Assembly: GCA_020723405.1 (NCBI GenBank)
Contig: DYIY01000009.1
Location: 46,427-110,426, forward strand
Source of the DNA: Thiobacillus denitrificans
GTDB lineage: Bacteria; Pseudomonadota; Gammaproteobacteria; Burkholderiales; Thiobacillaceae
Direction: 5' to 3'
DNA length: 64,000 nucleotides
Positions 28,545 through 36,690 of the stretch are shown here, piece after piece (position 1 is the first letter of the stretch; each line of letters begins with the position of its first letter). A program made the translations under genes and the position numbers. Below the pieces are notes generated by a model, which did no database searches, was not told the DNA's origin, and saw only the letters and a list, made by a program, of their open reading frames with translations.

Positions 28545-30283
28545 ACCGACTCCGGCACGATGGGGGCGGCGCCCGGGGGAGCACTCTGCCGGTCGAAGGG
28601 GGCGTCCGGCGGGATGGCCATGAAACGCAGGGCGCCGGACATGACCCGGGAGAACACCGGGGCGGCCACCAGGCCGCCGTAGTATTCCTTCCCCTCCGGC
28701 TCGTCGATCATCACCGCCACCACCAGGCGGGGATCGGAAGCCGGGGCCAGGCCCACGAAGGAGCTGACATAGCGGTCCCCGGCATAGCTGCCGTTGACGA
28801 ACTTGTGGGCGGTGCCGGTCTTGCCGGCCACCCGGTAGCCCGCCACCCGGGCCATGGGGGCGGTGCCCCCGTCCTGGGTCACCCGTTCCAGCATGGCCAG
28901 CACGGCCCGGGCGGTTTCCGCCTTCATGACCGGCGTGCCCGTGGCGGCCCCTTCCCGGCGCAGGGCGGTGAGGCTGGGCATGACCCCCTCGTTGGCGAAG
29001 GCGGTGTAGGCGTGGGCCAGTTGCAACAGGCTCAGGGACAGGCCGTGGCCGAAGGCCATGGTGGCCTTCTCGATGGGCCGCCAGCTATCGTAGGGCCGCA
29101 GCCGTCCACTGGCCTCGCCGGGCAGACCGGATTTGGGCTGGGCCCCCAGGCCGGCCCGGGTCAGCAGGCGCCAGTAATCCTCACCGCGCATGTCCAGGGC
29201 GATCTTGGCCATGACCACGTTGCTCGACACCTGGATGGCGTCGGACACGTTCATCACTCCCTTGGGGTGGGTGTCGGTGATCTTCTTGTCGTTGATCATG
29301 AACCAGCCCGGTCCGGTGTCGAAGCGGGTTTCCGGATTCACCGCCCCCGCATCCAGGGCGGCGGCCACGAACAGGGGCTTCATGGTGGAACCCGGCTCGA
29401 AGGTGTCAGTGGCAGCCCGGTTGCGCAAGCGATTGGCTTCGAAGGTGGCGCGGCTGTTGGGGTTGAAGCTGGGGGTGTTGGCCAGGGCCAGGATCTCTCC
29501 GGTACGGGCGTCCAGCACCACCACTGCACCGGCCTTGGCCTGGTTTTTCTGCACCGCGTCGGACAGCTCCCGGTAGGCCAGGTACTGGATGTGCTGGTTG
29601 AGGGCCAGCACCAGGTCCCGGCCCGGTTTGGGCGGTTTGATCCGCTCCAGCACCTCCACCACGTTGCCCGGCCGGTCCTTGACCACCCGCTGGGCCCCGG
29701 GTTCGCCGGACAGCCAGGCCTGGTAGGCCAGTTCCAGCCCTTCCTGGCCGTTGTCCTCGATGTCGGTGACGCCCAACACGTGGGCCGTCACCTCGCCCGC
29801 CGGATAGTAGCGGCGAAATGCGGGCTTGCTGTGCAGGCCGGCAATATCGAGGGCCTTGACCTGTTCGGCCTTGGGAGGCTCCACCAACCGTTCCAGATAG
29901 ACGAAACCCTTGGATTTATCGGCAAACAGCCGGGCCACCTGGTCCGGATGCTTTTCCAGAATGTGGGCCAGGGACTGGATCTGGGCCGCCGTGGGGCTGG
30001 CTTCCTTCGGGTTGATCCACAGGGTTTCCACCGGTGTGCTGACCGCCAGGGGCTCGCCGCGCCGGTCGGTGATCATGCCCCGGTAGGCAGGGATGGGGGC
30101 GACCCGCTGAACCCGCTTTTCCCCCTGGTCGGTGAGGAAGTCGCTTTGCCAGACCTGCAGGTACATGGCCCGGGCCGACAGGGCGGCAAATCCCGTGAAC
30201 AGGAGTCCCAGAGTCAGGCGCATGCGCCAGCGTTGCAGGTCCAGATGCAACAGGGGATGGGCGTTGGGGCGATGGGGGATCAC
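28541..30283 (-). CDS. ftsI: Septal transpeptidase FtsI (PBP3)
   Basis: Class B PBP that crosslinks septal peptidoglycan, partner of FtsW. I start at the GTG at 30283, which overlaps the ftsL stop (GTGA), giving 580 residues. It has one N-terminal membrane helix (about 22-42), the PBP dimer domain, and the transpeptidase with STMK (near 290), SSN and KTGT motifs. The ATG-started longer frame is only ftsL read in another phase. Confidence 0.97.
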   Translation of the reverse strand: MIPHRPNAHPLLHLDLQRWRMRLTLGLLFTGFAALSARAMYLQVWQSDFLTDQGEKRVQRVAPIPAYRGMITDRRGEPLAVSTPVETLWINPKEASPTAAQIQSLAHILEKHPDQVARLFADKSKGFVYLERLVEPPKAEQVKALDIAGLHSKPAFRRYYPAGEVTAHVLGVTDIEDNGQEGLELAYQAWLSGEPGAQRVVKDRPGNVVEVLERIKPPKPGRDLVLALNQHIQYLAYRELSDAVQKNQAKAGAVVVLDARTGEILALANTPSFNPNSRATFEANRLRNRAATDTFEPGSTMKPLFVAAALDAGAVNPETRFDTGPGWFMINDKKITDTHPKGVMNVSDAIQVSSNVVMAKIALDMRGEDYWRLLTRAGLGAQPKSGLPGEASGRLRPYDSWRPIEKATMAFGHGLSLSLLQLAHAYTAFANEGVMPSLTALRREGAATGTPVMKAETARAVLAMLERVTQDGGTAPMARVAGYRVAGKTGTAHKFVNGSYAGDRYVSSFVGLAPASDPRLVVAVMIDEPEGKEYYGGLVAAPVFSRVMSGALRFMAIPPDAPFDRQSAPPGAAPIVPESV

Positions 30284-30552
30284 GGCTGGGCCTCCGGCTT
30301 CAGCACGTAGATGCGCCCCGGTTCCGGCAGGCTCATGGCCAGGCGGCCCCGGGCCACTTCCTCCACCCGGTTGTGCATCAGCCAGGTGGAGATCTCCAGT
30401 TGCAACTGCCCCCACTCCACGTCCAGGTCCCGGGTGCGGGCCTGTTCCGACTGGAGGGTCACAAACAATTTGCGCGCCTGATGGCGCGCGGAGACTACCG
30501 AGAGGGCACAGGCCACAACCACCAAGGCCAGGAGCAGGTTCAGCTTGACCAT
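30280..30552 (-). CDS. ftsL: Cell division protein FtsL
   Basis: Small bitopic divisome protein of the FtsQLB complex. The 90 residues start at the ATG at 30552 ([10 protein letters not shown]), with one membrane helix (about 4-24), a coiled-coil heptad stretch with [14 protein letters not shown], and a C-terminal region ending in [12 protein letters not shown]. It overlaps the rsmH end by 13 bases and is coupled to ftsI. Identity rests on size, topology and position, as the sequence is poorly conserved in general. Confidence 0.93.
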   Translation of the reverse strand: MVKLNLLLALVVVACALSVVSARHQARKLFVTLQSEQARTRDLDVEWGQLQLEISTWLMHNRVEEVARGRLAMSLPEPGRIYVLKPEAQP

Positions 30553-31508
30553 GCCGCTTCCCTGGAACTGCCGGCCGGTCCGGGCGCCTGGGTCCGTTCC
30601 GCCACCCGCAGCACGGCGCTGCGGGCCCGGGGGTTGGCTGCGCACTCGGCGGCGTCGGGCTTCACCGCCTTGCCCACCAGGCGTAGACGGCCCTGGCGCA
30701 GGGCGTGGGCGGGCAGGGGAATCTCGGGTGGCACCCGCTCCCCTTCCGCTTCGCCGCGCATGAACCGCTTGACCAATCGATCCTCCAGACTGTGAAAACT
30801 GATCACCACCAACCTGCCACCCGCCCTCAGCCGGCCCACCGCCTGGGGCAGGGCCGTTTCGATCTCCTCAAGCTCGCGGTTAATGAAAATCCGCACAGCT
30901 TGAAAGGTGCGCGTCGCCGGGTCCTGCCCCCGTTCCCGGGTGCGCACGGCCCCGGCGGCGAGCTGGGCGAGCTGGCGGGTGGTCGATAACGGCGCGACCT
31001 GCCTCGCTTTAACAACCGCCCGCGCAACCTGCCGAGCAAACCGCTCTTCGCCATAGTCCCGGACAACGCGTCCAATCTCCTCTTCCGGCGCCTGGTTCAA
31101 CCATTCCGCCGCAGTCATCCCCCGGCTGGTGTCCATGCGCATGTCCAGGGGCCCGTCGAAACGGAAACTGAAGCCCCGCCCCGCCTCGTCCAACTGGGGA
31201 CTGGAAACCCCCAGGTCGAACAAGACACCATCCACTTCTTCCACCCCCCGCTCCGCCAGTTCCGCCTCCAGCCGCGAGAATGCGGCGTGGACCACGGCGA
31301 AGCGCGGGTCCTGCATGGCAGCGGCCACCGCCACCGCCGCCGGATCCCGATCCAGGGCGATGAGCCGGCCCGCCGGCCCCAGTCTGGCCAGGATGGCCCG
31401 GCTGTGGCCGCCCCGGCCGAAGGTGGCGTCCACGTAGAGGCCGTCCGGCCGGGTCACCAGGGCCGCCACCGCCCCGTCCAGCAATACCGAGACGTGGCCA
31501 CCCGTCAC
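30540..31508 (-). CDS. rsmH: 16S rRNA (cytosine1402-N4)-methyltransferase RsmH
   Basis: SAM-dependent methyltransferase that modifies C1402 of 16S rRNA. The 322 residues start at GTG 31508 (overlap GTGA with the mraZ stop) directly before [15 protein letters not shown]-binding motif [16 protein letters not shown] and later [20 protein letters not shown] and [15 protein letters not shown] are diagnostic. No ATG fits the homologous N terminus. Confidence 0.97.
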   Translation of the reverse strand: MTGGHVSVLLDGAVAALVTRPDGLYVDATFGRGGHSRAILARLGPAGRLIALDRDPAAVAVAAAMQDPRFAVVHAAFSRLEAELAERGVEEVDGVLFDLGVSSPQLDEAGRGFSFRFDGPLDMRMDTSRGMTAAEWLNQAPEEEIGRVVRDYGEERFARQVARAVVKARQVAPLSTTRQLAQLAAGAVRTRERGQDPATRTFQAVRIFINRELEEIETALPQAVGRLRAGGRLVVISFHSLEDRLVKRFMRGEAEGERVPPEIPLPAHALRQGRLRLVGKAVKPDAAECAANPRARSAVLRVAERTQAPGPAGSSREAAWSS

Positions 31509-31978
31509 AACGTGAAGCCCTTGAGCTCCTCCGGCAGGCTGCCTTCCCGGGCCGCGGCGGCGATCTGCTCCGGCAACTGGGCGGCGGCATCCAGCCGGGC
31601 CTGCCAGGCCTCCTCGCTCCAGATGGCAAACTTGCCGCCCTGGCCCACGAACATGACGCCCTTTTCCAGCCTGGCGAACTTGCGGTGCACGGGGGGGATC
31701 AGGATGCGTCCGGCATTGTCGGGTTCCACCTCCTCCGCCGCGCCCACCACCAGGAGCTTCAATTGCTGGGTCATGGGGTTGAAGCCGGGCAGGGCGTTGA
31801 TCTGCCGTTCCAGCACTTCGAATTCGGGGTAGGGATAGAGGAGCAGGCAACCGTTGGTGGGGTCCATGGTCAGCATCAGGTGGCCACCACATTGGGCCGT
31901 CAGGCGCTCACGGTACTTCGCGGGTACGGACACGCGTCCCTTCCCGTCCAGCGCCAGCAGCGTCGATCCCCGAAACAT
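31505..31978 (-). CDS. mraZ: Transcriptional regulator MraZ
   Basis: DNA-binding protein that represses its own division-gene operon by binding repeated TGGGN boxes. The 157 residues contain two AbrB-like halves, with the [16 protein letters not shown] motif in the first and the corresponding [16 protein letters not shown] in the second. It is the first gene of the dcw cluster. Three correctly spaced boxes lie just upstream. Confidence 0.97.
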   Translation of the reverse strand: MFRGSTLLALDGKGRVSVPAKYRERLTAQCGGHLMLTMDPTNGCLLLYPYPEFEVLERQINALPGFNPMTQQLKLLVVGAAEEVEPDNAGRILIPPVHRKFARLEKGVMFVGQGGKFAIWSEEAWQARLDAAAQLPEQIAAAAREGSLPEELKGFTL

Positions 31979-32017
31979 CCCTTGTCATCCCTCCACGGTG
32001 CACTAGCCGACACTCGG

Positions 32018-32042
32018 CCCCATCATTTCCCACCGCTTCCCA
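32018..32042 (-). promoter_or_regulatory. Three MraZ boxes upstream of mraZ
   Basis: Read on the minus strand the sites are TGGGA (32042-32038), TGGGA (32032-32028) and TGGGG (32022-32018), with exactly 5-base spacers. This matches the known MraZ operator of direct TGGGN repeats. The first box abuts the -10 element, so binding should block transcription initiation or early elongation. Confidence 0.85.
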
Positions 32043-32071
32043 CTATAGATAACACCTTTCCCCACAGTCAA
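32042..32071 (-). promoter_or_regulatory. Promoter of the dcw cluster
   Basis: On the minus strand TTGACT (32071-32066) is followed after 18 bases by TATAGT (32047-32042), about 64 bases before the mraZ start. The boxes are close to the sigma-70 consensus and the MraZ operator begins at the -10 element. Confidence 0.75.
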
Positions 32072-32158
32072 GGCGAAAAAACCGGATTTCTCAATGTCAT
32101 CAAGGACTTATCAACACACCTGGAAATCCTCATTTCGCCTTTCTTATTCGTGTCATAG

Positions 32159-32193
32159 CCCCACAACTTAAAGTTTCACTTTAAGTTGTGGGG
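32159..32193. repeat. Perfect 15-bp inverted repeat between mraZ and rnpB
   Basis: CCCCACAACTTAAAG is followed by a 5-base loop and the exact complement CTTTAAGTTGTGGGG. It is AT-rich at the loop end and lacks a T-run on either side. It lies between the rnpB terminator and the dcw promoter, in a stretch from 31979 to 32237 that has no gene. It could be a protein-binding palindrome or a second terminator. Confidence 0.7.
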
Positions 32194-32237
32194 GAAAGTG
32201 GGGTGAATTTTTCCGGAGTCCCGGGAAGGGGCGCCAA

Positions 32238-32262
32238 TGAAAACCCCGGCCTGGCCGGGGTG
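32238..32262 (-). terminator. Rho-independent terminator of rnpB
   Basis: On the minus strand a GC stem (CCCCGG pairing with CCGGGG across CCAGG) is followed by TTTT and CATT. It lies about 15 bases past the 3' end of rnpB. Confidence 0.8.
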
Positions 32263-32273
32263 CGGGATATGGG

Positions 32274-32857
32274 GGGGGGAGCCGGCCGATAAGCCGGGTT
32301 CTGTCGTGGACAGCCATTCATCTGGGACGATGGTCACCCATCGCCTCGAGCAGCCTACCCGCAGGCTCGGCGGGCCGCTTCAACGCCTGCCTATTTGGCT
32401 TTGCTCCGGGTGGGGTTTGCCCGCCGGGGCCGTTGCCGGTCCGGCCGTGCGCTCTTACCGCACGATTTCACCCTTGCCTGTGCCCATCCCCTTGCGGGGA
32501 TTGGCCATGCGCTTCCGCGCATGGCCGGATCCCTCCTCAGGAATGACTTTCGCCGCTCCTGCGAAGGGACGGACTTTCGTCCCCCCTCCGGGACGGGCCT
32601 TCGCCCCCCCGGAAGGGATGGACTTTCGTCCCCCCTCCGAGACGGGCCTTCGCCCCCCCCGGAAGGGATGGACTTTGCCGTCTTGCGACGTCAAAGTCCG
32701 GGCCATCGGCGGTATGTTTCTGTTGCACTTTCCGTCGCCTTGGGCCGCCCGCTTGCGCGACCGGCTTATAGCGCCCAGGTGTTACCTGGCACCCTGCCCT
32801 GTGGAGCCCGGACTTTCCTCCATGCCGAAGCACGGCGGCTGTCTGGCCGACTCCCCC
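32274..32857 (-). ncRNA. rnpB: RNase P RNA with a greatly enlarged P12 region
   Basis: Catalytic RNA that trims the 5' leaders of tRNA precursors. Read on the minus strand, conserved blocks follow the order of the E. coli RNA: GAGGAAAGTCCGGGCTCC, GGCAGGGTGCCAGGTAAC, AAGGGTGAAA, GGTAAGAGCGCAC, CCACCCGGAGCAA, CCAAATAGG, GGTAGGCTGCT, AGATGAATGGCTGTCC and the 3' ACAGAACCCGGCTTATCGG. The P1 ends pair (GGGAGUCGGCC with GGCCGGCUCCC). A -10-like TATACT lies 7 bases ahead of the 5' end. The total is about 580 bases, against about 377 in E. coli; nearly all the extra length is in the P12 position. End points are estimated from P1. Confidence 0.97.
32486..32699 (-). repeat. Tandem repeats and hairpin chain expanding P12 of RNase P RNA
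   Basis: Between the GCCC and GGGC that should close P12 lie about 214 bases. Two near-identical 49- and 50-base units (32564-32612, 32613-32662) and partial copies on both sides carry GGAC-GAAA-GUCC and GGGC-GAAG-GCCC mini-hairpins. They are flanked by an 8-bp stem with an inner CGUC-GCAA-GACG hairpin (32670-32699), a perfect 10-bp stem with a GGAA loop (32503-32526), and a 6-bp stem with a GCAA loop (32486-32501). Confidence 0.85.
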
Positions 32858-32981
32858 ATCGGCAGTATAGGGGGTGGGGCAGGGGTTGGCGACCGCTTAC
32901 TTCCGTGGCGGTGGGAGGGCTCAGCCTGCCCGGTTCTTTGTCCGGCCTGAGCTCGCGACCACGGCCATGCCGCGGGCGGGT

Positions 32982-35900
32982 TCAGCGCGTGCGCTGGTGG
33001 GCCAGCCGTTTCATGGCCGCGAGATGGCCGACCGTGGCCGAGGAAAGGTCGTAGAACTCTCCCACCAGCAGGGCGTTGGCCTCATCCCGTTCACCCCGCT
33101 GCACTTTCTCGAGAATGCGCCCTGCGCAGGCGTGGAAGGCTGCGTGGGTCTGGCGCAGGGGCTCGTACTCCGCCACGCCGGCATAGCGCTTGCCCGGTCC
33201 GTAGATCCATTTGCCCAGGGCGCAGGCGTTGTCCCGGCAGACCTCGGCGGGGTTGAGTTTGCGTTCTTCCCCGCCGGCAATGGCATTGCGCAGCTTCTGC
33301 TTCCAGGCCTGGTGGGCGTCGATGATGCTGTTGAAATCCACCCCCTCCTCCGCAACGGGGCCGGGCAAGGCGGGCAGGGCCGGAGACTGTGCCAGGCCCC
33401 GGGGTCGGGGCGGGGGCAGGGTGGGCTGGGGCAAGGGCCCGCCCGCGTGGCCATCCAACCGGAATACGGCTACGGTCCGGGCCAGGGTGGCCGCCTGTTC
33501 CTGGAGGCTTTCGGCCGCCGCAGCCGCCTCCTCCACCAGGGCCGCGTTCTGCTGGGTGGTCTCGTCCATCTGGGCGATGGCCCGGTTCACCTGTTCGATC
33601 CCCGCGCTCTGCTCCGTGCTCGCCGCGCTGATCTCCCCCATGATGTCCGTCACCCGCTTCACCGCGTCCACAATCTCCTGCATCGTGGTCCCCGCCTGTT
33701 CCACCTGGCGGTAGCCTTCGTTCACCTTGTCCGTGCTGTTGCCGATCAGTTCCTTGATCTCCTTGGCCGCCGCCGCGCTGCGCTGGGCCAGGCTGCGCAC
33801 TTCCCCCGCCACCACCGCAAAGCCTCGTCCCTGTTCGCCGGCCCGCGCCGCTTCCACCGCCGCGTTCAGCGCCAGAATGTTGGTCTGGAAGGCTATCCCG
33901 TCGATCACGCTGATGATGTCGGCTATCTTCTTGCTGCTCTCGGCAATGGCTCCCATGGTGTGCACCACCTGGCCCACCACGTCTCCTCCCTTCACCGCAA
34001 TGGCCGAGGCGCCACGCGCCAGTTGGTTGGCCTGCCGGGCGTTGTCGGCGTTCTGCCGTACCGTGCTGGTGAATTCGTCCATGCTGCTGGCCGTCTCTTC
34101 CAGGCTGCTGGCCTGGCTTTCCGTCCGGCTCGACAGGTCGGCGTTGCCGCTGGCGATCTCCCGCGCCGCCGTGTTGATCGCGTCCGTGGCTTCCCGGATC
34201 TGGGCCACAATCTCGCCCAGCCGTTCGCTGGTGGCGTTGGTGTCTTCCTTCAGTTGCCCGAACAGGCCCTGGTAGTCGGCGTCAATCCGACGCGTCAGGT
34301 CCCCTTCCGACAGCGCCTTGAGTACCCGGGCCACGTCGTGCATGCCCCGCTCGCTGGTCTCCACCAGCCGGTTGATGCCTTCCGCCAGTTGCCGGAAAAA
34401 TCCGTCCTTGCCCGTGGCGTCCAGACGCTGGCTGAAGTCGCCGGAGCCGGCCGCATCCACGATGCGGGCAATTTCCTGTTCTGCCGCCGCTTCGTCGGTG
34501 CGGTCCCGCCACTCGCCGACGGAACCCAGCCGCTCTCCATTGCTTCCCTGGATGGGGTTGGTGGTGAGGGCGTACAGGCGTTCCCCGATGACGATCTCCG
34601 AACGGGCGGTGCCTTGCAGGCTGGCCAGCCGGCGGAGGGCGGCGGGGGGATCCGGATAGAACACGCCGATGGAGGAGCCGATGAAGCGGTCGGCGGAAAA
34701 CTCCGGGATGGTCTTGCGGATGGCGGCTTCGGTCCGCCGCAGGGTGTCCAGGAGGGCATGGTTGGCGTAGAACACTTTGCCGTCCTGGTCGGCGATGCGC
34801 ACGTTGGTCGAGACCGCGTCCAGGGCCTGGCGGATGCGCAGGTTTTCGGCGGCCTGGCGGCGGGCTTCGTGGACGTCGAATCCGAGCTTGGTCTGAAGGG
34901 CCTGGAGGGCGCGCAGGATGTGGCCCATCTCGTCGTCGTATTGCACCTGCACCGGGGTGGTGAAATCCCCCCCGGACACCCGCCGGGACACGTCCACCGC
35001 CCGGTCCACGCTATGGTGCATGCGGCGCAGGGTGGCGAAGAGCAGCAGCCCCAGGAAGGCGAAGGCCAGAAGCAGGAGGGTGCCCAGGAAGAGGACTTCA
35101 TCCCGGGTGTGTTGCTGGACGTCGTCCAGGTAGATGCCTGATCCCACCACCCACCCCCAGGGGGCGTAGCCGGCCACGTAGGAGAGTTTGTCGACCGGGG
35201 CGCTTTCCCCCGGCTTGGGCCATTGGTAACGGACGTAGCCGCCCCCTTGGGTCCTGACCACCCGGACCATGTCCAGGAACAACGGCTTGCCGGTGGGATC
35301 CTTGCTGTCGCTCAGGTCCTTGCCATCCAGTTCGGGCTTGATGGGATGCATGACCATGCGCGGGGTCATGTCATTGATCCACAGGTATTCCTTGCCTTCG
35401 TAGCGCATGACCTTGATGGCGGCCATGGCCTGTTGGCGGGCCGCGTCGGGGGTCAGGCGGCCGGCGGCGGCCTCGCCGTCGTAATGGCTGATGAGGCTGA
35501 GGACCGTTTCCACCACGTGGCGGGTGGCGATCTCCTTTTCCGCGAGCAGGGCGTTCTGGGTGTTCAGCACCGACACCACGGCTCCGCCCAGCATCATCAA
35601 GGCGGACACCAGACCCAGGAAGACGAAAAGGGTGTGCAGGCGCACGCCGCGCAGCCGTTCGCCCGGATTCAAGCCCATCCGCACCACACGCCCCTCCCGT
35701 AACGCCACCCCGGCCCGGCCGGAACGGATGCGGGCATACAGGGCGTCGGCTTCCCCGGCGGCTGCCGGATCGGCCTTGGTGCGCACGGACAGGTAGCCGG
35801 TGATCTGGCCGTCCTCCCAGACCGGGGTGGCGTTGGCGCGAACCCAGTAGTGGTCACCGTTCTTGCGCCGGTTCTTCACCAGACCGCTCCAGGGCCGGCC

Positions 35901-36125
35901 GGCCTGCAGGGTGGCCCAGAGGTCGCGGAAGGCCTCGGCGGGCATGTCCGGATGGCGCAGGATGTTGTGGGGCGCGCCGAGCAGCTCCTCCTCGGGGTAG
36001 CCGCTGGCCTCGACGAAGTCGGGGTTGACGAAAGTGATGACGCCTTTCAGGTCGGTGCGGGAGACGATCTGCACGTCGTTACGCAGCACGTATTCCTGGC
36101 CGGTGACGGGGAGGTTGTTGCGCAT
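32982..36125 (-). CDS. Methyl-accepting chemotaxis protein with PAS, Cache, PAS and CZB domains
   Basis: Chemoreceptor of 1047 residues with an unusual number of sensor modules. Order: an Aer-type PAS (about 10-125, [17 protein letters not shown]), a membrane helix (about 175-200), a periplasmic single Cache domain (about 205-340, [15 protein letters not shown]), a second helix (about 345-370), HAMP, a second PAS (about 430-550), a HAMP-like segment, the signalling hairpin (about 630-900, with [19 protein letters not shown]), and a C-terminal CZB zinc-binding domain (about 940-1045, with DAHQAWK and NACALGKWI). It follows cheW after 67 bases as the last gene of the chemotaxis operon. Ligands are unknown; PAS and CZB suggest redox or zinc/hypochlorous acid sensing. 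Confidence 0.95.
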   Translation of the reverse strand: MRNNLPVTGQEYVLRNDVQIVSRTDLKGVITFVNPDFVEASGYPEEELLGAPHNILRHPDMPAEAFRDLWATLQAGRPWSGLVKNRRKNGDHYWVRANATPVWEDGQITGYLSVRTKADPAAAGEADALYARIRSGRAGVALREGRVVRMGLNPGERLRGVRLHTLFVFLGLVSALMMLGGAVVSVLNTQNALLAEKEIATRHVVETVLSLISHYDGEAAAGRLTPDAARQQAMAAIKVMRYEGKEYLWINDMTPRMVMHPIKPELDGKDLSDSKDPTGKPLFLDMVRVVRTQGGGYVRYQWPKPGESAPVDKLSYVAGYAPWGWVVGSGIYLDDVQQHTRDEVLFLGTLLLLAFAFLGLLLFATLRRMHHSVDRAVDVSRRVSGGDFTTPVQVQYDDEMGHILRALQALQTKLGFDVHEARRQAAENLRIRQALDAVSTNVRIADQDGKVFYANHALLDTLRRTEAAIRKTIPEFSADRFIGSSIGVFYPDPPAALRRLASLQGTARSEIVIGERLYALTTNPIQGSNGERLGSVGEWRDRTDEAAAEQEIARIVDAAGSGDFSQRLDATGKDGFFRQLAEGINRLVETSERGMHDVARVLKALSEGDLTRRIDADYQGLFGQLKEDTNATSERLGEIVAQIREATDAINTAAREIASGNADLSSRTESQASSLEETASSMDEFTSTVRQNADNARQANQLARGASAIAVKGGDVVGQVVHTMGAIAESSKKIADIISVIDGIAFQTNILALNAAVEAARAGEQGRGFAVVAGEVRSLAQRSAAAAKEIKELIGNSTDKVNEGYRQVEQAGTTMQEIVDAVKRVTDIMGEISAASTEQSAGIEQVNRAIAQMDETTQQNAALVEEAAAAAESLQEQAATLARTVAVFRLDGHAGGPLPQPTLPPPRPRGLAQSPALPALPGPVAEEGVDFNSIIDAHQAWKQKLRNAIAGGEERKLNPAEVCRDNACALGKWIYGPGKRYAGVAEYEPLRQTHAAFHACAGRILEKVQRGERDEANALLVGEFYDLSSATVGHLAAMKRLAHQRTR

Positions 36126-36192
36126 GGGTGCTCCAGAAGGATGTCCGTGCGGGGCGGGATGGGAAGGGGCAAGCGCCGGGGGCCGGCCCGTT

Positions 36193-36681
36193 TCAGGCGG
36201 CGGCGGCTTCCACCAGGGCCATTTCCTGGCTGGTCATGAGTTGCTCGATGTCCACCATGATGATCATCCGGCCGTCCACGGTACCGAGCCCCAGAAGGTA
36301 GCGGGTGTCCAGCACGGAGCCGAACTCCGGGGCGGGGTGGAGATTGTCCGAATTGAGCTGGATCACGTCGGACACGCCATCCACCACGATGCCCACCACC
36401 CGTTTGCCGATGTTGAGGATGATGACCACCGTGAACTGGTCGTAGGCCGGGTCCCCCAGATTGAACTTGATGCGCAGGTCCACGATGGGGACGATGACGC
36501 CGCGCAGGTTGATCACCCCCTTGATGAAGGCCGGGGCGTTGGCGATGCGGGTCACGGCTTCGTAGCCGCGGATCTCCTGGACCTTGAGGATGTCGATGCC
36601 GTACTCCTCCTTGCCCAGGGTGAAGGTCAGGTATTCGCCGGAGGCGGCCACGTTGCCGACGCTGTTTTCCAGGTTGTCCAT
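36193..36681 (-). CDS. cheW: Chemotaxis coupling protein CheW
   Basis: Scaffold that links chemoreceptors to CheA in the signalling array. The 162 residues form one CheW domain with [23 protein letters not shown] near the start split over two strands, [18 protein letters not shown] and [10 protein letters not shown]. The ATG at 36681 lies 9 bases beyond the cheA stop. An Ala-rich tail (VEAAAA) ends the protein. Confidence 0.97.
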   Translation of the reverse strand: MDNLENSVGNVAASGEYLTFTLGKEEYGIDILKVQEIRGYEAVTRIANAPAFIKGVINLRGVIVPIVDLRIKFNLGDPAYDQFTVVIILNIGKRVVGIVVDGVSDVIQLNSDNLHPAPEFGSVLDTRYLLGLGTVDGRMIIMVDIEQLMTSQEMALVEAAAA

Positions 36682-36690
36682 GTGCGCTCC

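Noticed and set aside
32108..32116. DnaA box TTATCAACA and a possible replication origin near rnpB
   Set aside because: Only a single imperfect box is present, without a cluster, an AT-rich unwinding region or dnaA/dnaN genes.
32560..32700. CRISPR-like tandem repeats of about 50 bases
   Set aside because: The units are contiguous without spacers and lie inside the P12 position of a clear RNase P RNA gene.
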